Position numbers and translations under genes: made by a program
The notes under the pieces: model-generated
Database searches by the model: none
The model's input: only the letters and a program-made list of their open reading frames with translations
Told to the model about the DNA's origin: nothing
Assembly (NCBI GenBank): GCA_023408815.1
Contig: JAEYJO010000055.1
Span: forward strand, 1 to 24,573
Direction of reading: 5' to 3'
Source of the DNA: Bacillota bacterium
Lineage (GTDB): Bacteria > Bacillota > Clostridia > Lachnospirales > Lachnospiraceae
Length of the DNA stretch: 24,573 nucleotides
Shown here: positions 1 to 7,276 of the stretch, in pieces
Layout: every line of letters begins with the position of its first letter
Position numbering within the stretch: position 1 is the first letter of the stretch

Positions 1-102
1 GAAAGAAAAGGACTCGTGAACGGTACTGATTCAGGTTTCTGGTCACAAATATATAAAATCCCTCAATGGATAAGAAAAATAGAGTTAGGATTTGCATCCT
101 AA
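1..102 (+). CDS. Possible C-terminal fragment of a gene entering from the left edge
   Basis: Frame 1 is open from the first base to a TAA at 100-102, giving 33 residues that end in IRKIELGFAS. The other two plus frames close within about 30 bases. The stop codon lies inside the right arm of a hairpin (82-105), an arrangement often seen where a gene ends in a terminator. The fragment is too short to recognise and no domain can be assigned. It could be the tail of a real upstream gene or a chance open stretch. I see no ribosome binding site and start that would make it a complete small gene. Confidence 0.35.
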   Translation, partial: ERKGLVNGTDSGFWSQIYKIPQWIRKIELGFAS

Positions 103-105
103 CTC
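72..105 (-). terminator. Intrinsic terminator downstream of the ABC transporter operon
   Basis: GAGTTAGGAT (82-91) pairs perfectly with ATCCTAACTC (96-105) around a 4-base loop. Read on the minus strand the stem is followed by TATTTTTCTT, a good U-tract. It lies about 145 bp past the stop of the minus-strand ABC gene. Its 5' flank on the minus strand (CGTAGACAAAGCGGAGTTAGG) matches the flank of the terminator at 4041-4084 at 19 of 21 positions. Confidence 0.65.
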
Positions 106-121
106 CGCTTTGTCTACGGTC

Positions 122-154
122 TGAAAAGAGTGATATTGTCTATCACTCTTTTCA
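122..154 (-). terminator. Long perfect hairpin after the ABC operon, probable terminator
   Basis: TGAAAAGAGTGATA (122-135) and TATCACTCTTTTCA (141-154) form a perfect 14-bp stem with a 5-base loop. On the minus strand the 3' arm itself ends in a CTTTTCA run. It is the first strong stem after the ABC stop codon at 250 and probably ends or protects that transcript. It is symmetrical and could act in both directions. Confidence 0.5.
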
Positions 155-210
155 TTTCATAGGAATGACCTCGTTACGTTTCAGTCGTAAAGTTTCGGTT
201 TTCTATGAAA
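155..210. repeat. Imperfect 56-bp palindrome of unknown role
   Basis: Outer arms TTTCATAG (155-162) and CTATGAAA (203-210) are perfect inverted copies. Inner arms TTACG (174-178) and CGTAA (186-190) share almost the same centre. It sits between the ABC stop codon (250) and the hairpin at 122-154. It has no U-tract, so it is not a normal terminator. It could be an mRNA 3' end structure or a small dispersed repeat. Confidence 0.4.
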
Positions 211-249
211 CAAAAGCACTCCGTGCAGAATGCGCTGATAATGCTATTG

Positions 250-2007
250 TCAAATGCTCCATCCAAGACTTTCCTGCTGAATCGAATACAGCTTGTTATA
301 CAAGCCTTTTTTGTCGATCAGCTCCTGATGGGTACCTTGCTCTACTACTCTGCCCTCATCCATTACGATAATCTTATCTGCATCCACGATAGTACGCAGA
401 CGGTGCGCTATTACGATAACCGTCTTGTTCTCGATCAATTTACCGATTGCCTGCTGAATGAAAGATTCACTTTCCGGGTCAAGGGAAGCCGTTGCTTCAT
501 CCAGTAACACGATAGGAGCATCTTTCAAAAGTGCTCTCGCAATGGATAACCGCTGACGCTCGCCGCCGGACAGTGTACTTCCGTTTTCACCAAGCAGTGT
601 ATCATATCCATCCGGCAGTTTATCTGCGAATTCATCGCAGCGTGCTGCTTTAGCTGCCGCAATTACCTGTTCTCTCGTTGCCTCCATATTCCCGATGCGG
701 ATGTTGTTATAAATCGTATCATTAAACAATACTACATCCTGAAAAACAAAGGACATATAAGCCATCAGGTGCTCCGGATCCAAGGTTTTTACATTAACGC
801 CTCCTATTGTAATGCTGCCTTTGTCCACATCCCAGAATCTCGCAATCAGCCGGGATAGTGTACTTTTTCCGCTGCCGGACGGGCCTACCAAAGCAGTGAT
901 CCCTCCTGCCGGAATCGACACACTCACTTCCTTTATCGTCTCCCCTGCGTCCGCATTATAACTGAAGCTTACTTTATTAAAGTCAATATTAAACTCCTCG
1001 ATCGGTGTTTCGCTGCCTTCCATCGGTAAAATATCCATCAGTGCCCGCATTCTCTTTATGGCGATCTGATGATAAAGAAGTTCGGGCAATAAGGTAAGCT
1101 CCGTTTGGATTGGCCCGTATATACGGGTAACGATCAGAAGGCACATCAACAAGGGAATCAATCCAATCTGTGCGCCTGTCAGCAAGGTAATACCGGCAAA
1201 TACCGTAAGTCCTACACCCGCCTGCAGTACCACCTGTGCCCCGGTAACAAAAACTCCTGTACCGAGTTCAAACTTTATTGCCAGATTGCGCATAGTCCGA
1301 AGGGCATTTTCTAAAGTTTCAAATCGTTCACCGTCCATATTGCAGGCCTTGATTATCTTCAGTCCCTCAATGTACTCCTGCACCTGCTCTGAAGCGGAGA
1401 GCTTTGCCTCCGCATGCTTATTTCCAAGCTTGCGCTGCAGACTCCGGCTGCCGGTGATAATTAAAAATGCCACCGGCACCGAAATAAAAATGGCTATGCC
1501 CATACGCCAATCATAAACCGCGATCATAATGCAAATAACGGTAATTGTTATGGCATTTGAAAACAACTGAGGATAGATGTGACTTAACACATGCTCCGTA
1601 GTTGCCACATCGCCCATAAGGTTCGTTGTCAGTTCCGAAATATCTTTTGAATTGAATACGCTCATCGGGAGCTTGCGGATATGTTCTGCCATAGAGGTAC
1701 GGGCATTTTCGCTTTCCATATAAGAAACAATATAAGTTTTTTTATAATCGTTTTTGTTGCAAAGAAATACGATAAAGGCTGCCGCAATTCCTATCGCAAA
1801 GAGAATCCACAGCTTATTCCAGGAGATTTCATCTCCTGTAAACGGCTTAATCAGTTCCATAATGACCTCCAGCATAACAATCGTGGGGAGCATCATAGAA
1901 AAATTGGTAAGTGTGCAGGCAGCAATTGCCTTTTTTAAATCCTTATATCCTTTATCCGTCAGCATCAGTGCATTCTGCAGCTTCGGGAGCTTTTTATTAT
2001 CAGACAT
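250..2007 (-). CDS. ABC exporter half-transporter (TMD-NBD), second subunit
   Basis: This 585-residue protein fuses an N-terminal membrane domain (about residues 30-310, with hydrophobic segments near 33-55, 65-83, 148-185 and 250-300) to a C-terminal ATPase. The ATPase carries Walker A GPSGSGKST (375-383), signature LSGGERQ (479-485), Walker B IVLLDEATASLD with the catalytic Glu at 504, and the H-loop His at 535, so it should hydrolyse ATP. Its start overlaps the upstream ABC gene by 8 bp (ATGTCTGA), with an AAAGGGGGG ribosome binding site inside that gene. This implies translational coupling and a heterodimer. Such TetR-controlled pairs in Clostridia export drugs, peptides or lipids, and some relatives of this fold handle siderophores. 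The substrate here cannot be read from the sequence. Confidence 0.93.
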   Translation of the reverse strand: MSDNKKLPKLQNALMLTDKGYKDLKKAIAACTLTNFSMMLPTIVMLEVIMELIKPFTGDEISWNKLWILFAIGIAAAFIVFLCNKNDYKKTYIVSYMESENARTSMAEHIRKLPMSVFNSKDISELTTNLMGDVATTEHVLSHIYPQLFSNAITITVICIMIAVYDWRMGIAIFISVPVAFLIITGSRSLQRKLGNKHAEAKLSASEQVQEYIEGLKIIKACNMDGERFETLENALRTMRNLAIKFELGTGVFVTGAQVVLQAGVGLTVFAGITLLTGAQIGLIPLLMCLLIVTRIYGPIQTELTLLPELLYHQIAIKRMRALMDILPMEGSETPIEEFNIDFNKVSFSYNADAGETIKEVSVSIPAGGITALVGPSGSGKSTLSRLIARFWDVDKGSITIGGVNVKTLDPEHLMAYMSFVFQDVVLFNDTIYNNIRIGNMEATREQVIAAAKAARCDEFADKLPDGYDTLLGENGSTLSGGERQRLSIARALLKDAPIVLLDEATASLDPESESFIQQAIGKLIENKTVIVIAHRLRTIVDADKIIVMDEGRVVEQGTHQELIDKKGLYNKLYSIQQESLGWSI

Positions 2008-3838
2008 TTGCTGTCCCCCCTTTCCCTTTCATCGTCCAGCTGGTAGTTTCATTATAGGTTTGCCACATAAGGGAATACCTCCCTTTTCGAGCCAGCAGTT
2101 CGTGGTGAGTGCCTTCCTCCAACACTTTTCCGGAATCCATTACTACAATTTTATTGGCACTGCGAATGGTGGACAAGCGGTGAGCAATAATTACCACGGT
2201 TTTATTATTCATCAGCTTTTCAAAAGCCTTCTGAATCAGGTGCTCATTCTCGGGGTCGGCAAAAGCGGTAGCTTCATCCAGAACAATTACCGGCGCGTTT
2301 TTCACGATTGCGCGGGCTATCGCTACCCTCTGTTTTTCTCCCCCGCTTAAATGCACCCCCTTCGTTCCTATTACGGTGTCGTAACCTTTGGGCATCTTCA
2401 AAATAAATTCATGACATTGGGCCGCCTTGGCAGCCGCAATGATCTGTTCATCACTTGCCGCGGGATTGCCCAGCCGTATATTATCTTTTATGCTTTGCTT
2501 GAAAAGAAATACATCCTGAAATACAAAGCTTACCTGATCCATCAAGTATGCGGTATTCATTTCCCTCACATCTACTCCGCCAAGAAGAATAGCTCCGTCT
2601 GTTACATCAAAAAACCGGGGGATGAGATGAGCGACAGTACTCTTGCCGCCGCCGGAAGCTCCGACAATAGCGGTAACCTCTCCTTGCTTTGCGGTAAACG
2701 ACACACCGCTTAGCGCTTTCGTTTCCTTCGACTTATCATAAGAAAAAGACACATTTTGAAACTCCACCTCATAGCTGTCAATGCTTCTTGCTGTGACCGG
2801 CTGAAGCATCACGGGCTCTGCCAGCAGAGCGTCCATGGCCTCTACTCCGTTCAAAATCCTTATGCTGTTGGAGTTAACATACATTATTTTCATCAGGATA
2901 CCCGCTATGGCCGGTACAAAAATCAAGTAGAAGATCATCGTTGCGGCAAATCCTGTATAATCTGTCGTATTCATTCCAATCAGAATACCTACCGGAAGAA
3001 TAAAAAGATAAACGTTATTAATAAGTGTCGTAAAACCAGAGAAAGAGTTTTCCCAGCTTAAGGTGTAAGGTATTACCATACTGGTATATTCCTTAATGGT
3101 ATCGTGCAGGCGCCGGAAGGAATATACCGTCTGTTTAAAAGCCTTTACTACAGCGATACCTCTTATATATTCTACCGAAGCATTATTCATATTTTCCAGT
3201 GACTGCTGGTACAGGCTCATCATCTTTTTCGCACCCTCATTGCCATACATCGATGCCTGCAGCACAAAGGAAAGGATTACCCCCGCCATAGCAGCCAATC
3301 CGAAACGCCAGTCCACTGCAAGCAATATTATGACCATTACTACCGGAGCTACAAAAGCCGCCACGATATCAGGAAGCTGGTGCGCGATGAATTCCTCTAC
3401 TTTCTCGATATTCTCATCCATAATCTTTCTTAATTTTCCGCTTCCCACAAGGACATGAAATCCTAAAGGTACCTTCGCCAGATGAGTGGCAAAGTTTACC
3501 TTAAGCTCATACAAGGTACCAAACGCAGCCAAATGGGAACAGGATAAGGCCCCGAAGTAGAACAGGATATTAAGTACTATCCCTCCGAAAGCCATCCCTC
3601 CGTAACGGAGAGAAGCAGTGGCATTAAGCGAATCTACCGCCGGCCAAACGCTCAGGATTTCCCTTATCATAAGATAAATAGCGATATAAGGAATAAAACT
3701 GGCAATCGAAGCCAGCGATGATAGGATAACAGAACCAATCATTAAAGGTTTCTTCGTGGCTGCCAGCTCAAGAAGACGTGCCATGCCGGTTTTGGATTTA
3801 TTTTTCTGTTTCATATTGAGTTTTGTTTTTTCAGACAT
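2000..3838 (-). CDS. ABC exporter half-transporter (TMD-NBD), first subunit
   Basis: I take the start at 3838 (MSEKTKLN, 612 aa) because AGGGAGGG lies 7 bases upstream. An in-frame ATG 12 codons earlier lies inside the operator palindromes and has no ribosome binding site. The membrane domain covers about residues 30-330. The ATPase domain has Walker A GASGGGKST (393-401), signature LSGGEKQ (497-503), Walker B VIVLDEATAFADPE with Glu522, and H-loop His553. Both subunits therefore carry complete catalytic motifs, unlike degenerate-site heterodimers. The D-loop reads FADPE instead of the usual SLDP or SVDT. It is the first gene of a two-gene operon under the promoter at 3906-3934, with a repressor-type operator between promoter and gene. 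The exported substrate is unknown; multidrug or peptide efflux is the simplest reading. Confidence 0.93.
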   Translation of the reverse strand: MSEKTKLNMKQKNKSKTGMARLLELAATKKPLMIGSVILSSLASIASFIPYIAIYLMIREILSVWPAVDSLNATASLRYGGMAFGGIVLNILFYFGALSCSHLAAFGTLYELKVNFATHLAKVPLGFHVLVGSGKLRKIMDENIEKVEEFIAHQLPDIVAAFVAPVVMVIILLAVDWRFGLAAMAGVILSFVLQASMYGNEGAKKMMSLYQQSLENMNNASVEYIRGIAVVKAFKQTVYSFRRLHDTIKEYTSMVIPYTLSWENSFSGFTTLINNVYLFILPVGILIGMNTTDYTGFAATMIFYLIFVPAIAGILMKIMYVNSNSIRILNGVEAMDALLAEPVMLQPVTARSIDSYEVEFQNVSFSYDKSKETKALSGVSFTAKQGEVTAIVGASGGGKSTVAHLIPRFFDVTDGAILLGGVDVREMNTAYLMDQVSFVFQDVFLFKQSIKDNIRLGNPAASDEQIIAAAKAAQCHEFILKMPKGYDTVIGTKGVHLSGGEKQRVAIARAIVKNAPVIVLDEATAFADPENEHLIQKAFEKLMNNKTVVIIAHRLSTIRSANKIVVMDSGKVLEEGTHHELLARKGRYSLMWQTYNETTSWTMKGKGGTANV

Positions 3839-3865
3839 TTTAAACCCTCCCTGTTTTAGTTTTGC

Positions 3866-3897
3866 ACTAACCAACCATTTGGTTAGTTATAACTAAC
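3866..3897 (-). promoter_or_regulatory. Twin overlapping palindromic operator (TetR-family type)
   Basis: ACTAACCA (3866-3873) and TGGTTAGT (3880-3887) form an 8-bp inverted repeat with a 6-bp spacer. GTTAGTTATAACTAAC (3882-3897) is a perfect 16-bp palindrome overlapping it. Both use the same GTTAG half-site, so three or four half-sites are stacked over about 32 bp. They begin about 8 bp downstream of the -10 and cover roughly +1 to +33, where a bound repressor would block the polymerase. The GTTAG/CTAAC arms resemble TetR/AcrR operators (inference). No such regulator gene is in this window. Confidence 0.7.
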
Positions 3898-3905
3898 TCA
3901 GCAAA

Positions 3906-3934
3906 ACTATACCATTCCTTCCAGATTCTGTCAA
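3906..3934 (-). promoter_or_regulatory. Sigma-A promoter of the ABC transporter operon
   Basis: On the minus strand TTGACA (3929-3934) is followed after exactly 17 bp by TATAGT (3906-3911). This is close to the housekeeping consensus. Transcription would start near 3899, at the edge of the twin palindromes, giving a leader of about 60 nt before the start codon at 3838. So strong a promoter fits one held off by a repressor. Confidence 0.75.
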
Positions 3935-4040
3935 TATTGTTTTCCACATATTGAATTGTTGTTTCATGTTCTAAAATTATGAACAGTCCGGCATGATATC
4001 CCGCAAAGGACAGAAAAAGTGCCATCACACATGGAATATT

Positions 4041-4084
4041 ATAAAAGTTAAAACGGAGTCAGGCTGTCCGGCCTGACTCCGTTT
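4041..4084 (-). terminator. Intrinsic terminator of the GH94 operon
   Basis: AAACGGAGTCAGGC (4051-4064) pairs perfectly with GCCTGACTCCGTTT (4071-4084) over a 6-base loop. On the minus strand it is followed by a U-rich run (TTTTAACTTTTAT) and begins within 10 bases of the stop codon at 4094. It could also stop plus-strand transcripts. It shares its leading sequence and stem design with the terminator at 72-105. Confidence 0.85.
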
Positions 4085-4093
4085 TGTCTACGA

Positions 4094-7000
4094 TCAATCC
4101 TGATTCATGAATACCTCTATTTGCATCACTTCTCCGTTTCTTACATGCCAAACCGTATCGCCGGTTATAACTCCATTTTCGAATTCCTCTGTACTGCCGT
4201 TCTGGCGCACGATTTTTACCTTTATATTATAGCCTCCGGGAATGAAATCCTTTTTCTCTGCCAAGTGGAATACAACCGGAGTCCTTCCCAAAAATACCGC
4301 TCGTATTTTCCTTTCCTCTCCAATTAGATATGCGGGGAACATCGGCATGATACGCAGCTTCAATCTATCCTCTTCCATGTAAAAGGGCCGAGGGCCGAAC
4401 ATCATGATCTGCCACATCTGGATGAATTCTGCAGTAGAACCGCTAAGTCTTGCCACAAAACCTTTTCCGTGCAGCTTCTCATTGCGGTTTGCGCTGCTGA
4501 CGATAAAAGAGGAATTTTCAAGAGGGCTTCTGCCATACATGTCTGCATCTAAGAAGGGCACTGCCGCATTTTGGAAGTCCTCTATGAATTCACTATACAT
4601 TCCCGATTTTAAAAGCTCCAGCAAATACTTGTATTCCATGTGAAGCCAAATGGATTCGTTTTCCAGCCAGCCGGGCGTAAATGCTTTGGAGCGGCCCACT
4701 TCGAAACCAACACCGTTCAGTGACTCGTTTACCTTATACATCCGAAGCTTTTCATCATACATTCCGCTGCTTTTCACTCTCTGGTACAGCTTTTCCTTCT
4801 CTTGCCCGGGCACGCTTAGCTTCAGGAAACGAGAAGGGCCTTCCAGGAAATATGGCATCTGTCTCAGGCATACCGCCTTAACCTCGATACCTCTTCCGCT
4901 CTTCTCATAATCCGTCACTTCATATGTGAAATATGCCGGACTCATCCCGTCCCCATATGCAAGTGCTCTCTCGATACCTGCCCAAACAAGAGTACGGTAC
5001 CGGTTTAAAATATACACAGCTTCCATTGCCTTGATTTCAACAGTTTGGCCGCTTAATCCAAACAAAGTCTTTTCACGGTATTCTTCCTTTATATCATTGA
5101 AGGCTTTCCATGCTTGAATTCCGCTCCATGTAACACTTCCTGCTTCCAGCTCATTGCTCAGCCTTGTCATCAGGTCCGCAATTTCTTCCGCACATACGAC
5201 TGTTCTTTGGTATTTCTCCAGCTCTTCAATGGTAAAATCCAGCAATCTGCACAGCTCATAAGTCTCGCACATGGAAGAGCCCAAAAGTCCCGGCATTCCG
5301 TTAAGCGCATCGTACCACCCGGGCTTGCCGCCCTCCATTTCAATGCCCATTCCATAAGGATCCAGCGTAGCAACCTTTGTCGCGCACAAAAGCAGCAGTT
5401 TCTCCATTAACGTCGTATAATAAATATCACCCTTTCCATATCCGGTGCGGACAAGCTGCCCGCGCACATCCTTCTTTACCTCGTGATCCAGGGTGTGATA
5501 CTGTCTGATCCCTTTTTCTGTTTCTTCATAACGAAGCCGCCTCGGATTCACTGCAGCCTGTGACTCATAATAGGTAAAGGAAGCATCATCGAACAGCAGC
5601 TCCTCCTCCTTATCAGGAAATACTGCCACATAAGTTTCCACTAAATCCAAATTATACGTCCAATGGTCTGTCCAATATCCCTCTCCGAAGGATGCGTTAA
5701 CAGCGCTGACAGCCTTATCCATCACCACGCCGATAAATTCCTCCAAAGCAACACTTTCGCTCTTTCCTTCCATCTTTTTCAGAATCTTATGCTTCTTAGC
5801 AAATCCTGCCAGACTTCCCGGCGTAAACGGTTGGGATAACGTCTCCTTCGTTTGAGACAATAAGTCATCTTTGATAAAAATGGAAAGCTCCTCAATCTTT
5901 TCCTCTTCTATCTCATATATCGCCCTTTGTACAAGAAGAGGATTGTATCCGTCCGTTTGAATGAGATTATAGAACGTCTTAATATTAATGTCCCCCACAT
6001 AAGGGGTGAACAGCACGTCACATCTTCTGTTCTGATTCACATCTCTGAAATTGGAATTCCCTTGTGAATAGAATTCCGGCGACATTTGGAAAAAATTATA
6101 ATCTCTCTCGATATCTCCGTGCTTTCTTGAATAAAGATAGAATATCTTCTCCCTTCCCAGCTTCACGGGATAGCCTCCTCGAAGGAGATTATCCAGATAA
6201 GTCTGTTTGCAATACGCATCGAATACCGGGTTCCCCGTTTCCGTATGGATCACTCCGCACAATTCCTCCGTCAGCCGGATGGCCTCCGCTCTCTTATCTT
6301 CGAAATACTTTTTTCCGACACACTTGTCAGAAAACTCTTTCAATACTTCTTTGCTTTCCACCATACCTATTATCTCATATATGGTGATGCTTTCTCCTAT
6401 TTCCAGTTCCTTTTCTATCGCAAAAAAACTGCACGGTACATTGTTTTCCGTTATTTGCCCGCATTCCAACATCTCTGTCAGATTCATTTTCTCCAAGCCG
6501 ACCGCTCTAGTCAATGAAGTATCATACGCAAATACCACCTCCGGGTCCACAATAACCGGAAGCCGCTCTCCGCTCTCCGTTACCGCAAAGCTGTAATTCC
6601 CCTCTTTAATCTCCTGTACGGCAATACTATCCACGATACTGGCGCGGACTCTGAAATACGGCAGCCCGCTCTCCGTATCCTCTACCTGCATCCACGCTTT
6701 AACCGTCTGTCCCATCTCTTTCATATTAGAAAGAGACACCCCGTAAGGTATGAGCGCCGGCATGCCATCCAGGGCCTGAAGCCGCATCTTTTTACCGCTT
6801 ATGTTCTTAAAAGTGACCTCTCTCACAAGCCCGCCGATATTTTCTTCCGGCAGCGTATAATAAAGAACATTTGTCTGAAGCCCTTCCTCACGATCCGCTT
6901 CCTCTATCTCGAACTCATTCATCCCGATATACATCGCCGTCTTCTTCCCCTCATCCGAAAACGGTTCCAGATATCTGCCATCCTTCTTCACAAACGTCCG

Positions 7001-7225
7001 AAAGCCCTGCCTCTTCGTCATCTGATAAGCCTGATGCGCCGGATAAAATTCCATAATAGAATGCTCTTTATCTCCACTCCCAAAGCTGCTAATCCCCTGC
7101 CCCCTATTCACATAAAAAGTCCAAACCGGAATTCCCTGCCTTCCGCTGATTCCCGGCAGAAAACTGGCAAAGCCCGTCCTTTTCCCATAATCCTCTATTA
7201 CATATCTGCCCTTCTTATCAAACAT
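4094..7225 (-). CDS. Large GH94-type glycoside phosphorylase (cellobiose phosphorylase-like)
   Basis: This 1043-residue cytoplasmic enzyme has an N-terminal beta-sandwich region (about 1-300) with FASFLPGISG and FYVNRGQGISSFG motifs, then an (alpha/alpha)6 catalytic domain. GGKPGWYDALNGMPG (632-646) places the probable general-acid Asp at 639, in the position of the DWND motif of GH94 enzymes. His862 and SGST (928-931) match the phosphate-binding His and Thr-Gly of cellobiose phosphorylase, with Ser in place of Thr. It is longer than cellobiose phosphorylase (about 810 aa) and nearer in size to beta-1,2-oligoglucan phosphorylases (about 1110 aa). The start has AAGGAAGG 11 bases upstream. It follows the 898-aa GH94 gene by 51 bp. 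The likely reaction is phosphorolysis of a beta-linked glucoside to glucose 1-phosphate; the substrate is not determined. Confidence 0.85.
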   Translation of the reverse strand: MFDKKGRYVIEDYGKRTGFASFLPGISGRQGIPVWTFYVNRGQGISSFGSGDKEHSIMEFYPAHQAYQMTKRQGFRTFVKKDGRYLEPFSDEGKKTAMYIGMNEFEIEEADREEGLQTNVLYYTLPEENIGGLVREVTFKNISGKKMRLQALDGMPALIPYGVSLSNMKEMGQTVKAWMQVEDTESGLPYFRVRASIVDSIAVQEIKEGNYSFAVTESGERLPVIVDPEVVFAYDTSLTRAVGLEKMNLTEMLECGQITENNVPCSFFAIEKELEIGESITIYEIIGMVESKEVLKEFSDKCVGKKYFEDKRAEAIRLTEELCGVIHTETGNPVFDAYCKQTYLDNLLRGGYPVKLGREKIFYLYSRKHGDIERDYNFFQMSPEFYSQGNSNFRDVNQNRRCDVLFTPYVGDINIKTFYNLIQTDGYNPLLVQRAIYEIEEEKIEELSIFIKDDLLSQTKETLSQPFTPGSLAGFAKKHKILKKMEGKSESVALEEFIGVVMDKAVSAVNASFGEGYWTDHWTYNLDLVETYVAVFPDKEEELLFDDASFTYYESQAAVNPRRLRYEETEKGIRQYHTLDHEVKKDVRGQLVRTGYGKGDIYYTTLMEKLLLLCATKVATLDPYGMGIEMEGGKPGWYDALNGMPGLLGSSMCETYELCRLLDFTIEELEKYQRTVVCAEEIADLMTRLSNELEAGSVTWSGIQAWKAFNDIKEEYREKTLFGLSGQTVEIKAMEAVYILNRYRTLVWAGIERALAYGDGMSPAYFTYEVTDYEKSGRGIEVKAVCLRQMPYFLEGPSRFLKLSVPGQEKEKLYQRVKSSGMYDEKLRMYKVNESLNGVGFEVGRSKAFTPGWLENESIWLHMEYKYLLELLKSGMYSEFIEDFQNAAVPFLDADMYGRSPLENSSFIVSSANRNEKLHGKGFVARLSGSTAEFIQMWQIMMFGPRPFYMEEDRLKLRIMPMFPAYLIGEERKIRAVFLGRTPVVFHLAEKKDFIPGGYNIKVKIVRQNGSTEEFENGVITGDTVWHVRNGEVMQIEVFMNQD

Positions 7226-7276
7226 CTTTTCTTACACCTTCCTTAATCAAGTATTTCCAACTACTCAGCCACCGCC

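Noticed and set aside
1754..2350. 198-aa plus-strand open frame spanning the junction of the two ABC genes
   Set aside because: It is antisense to both conserved ABC genes, has no ribosome binding site and no recognisable domain.
4650..4910. Plus-strand open frames across the GH94 genes
   Set aside because: They are antisense shadows of well-supported phosphorylase genes, without ribosome binding sites or recognisable products.
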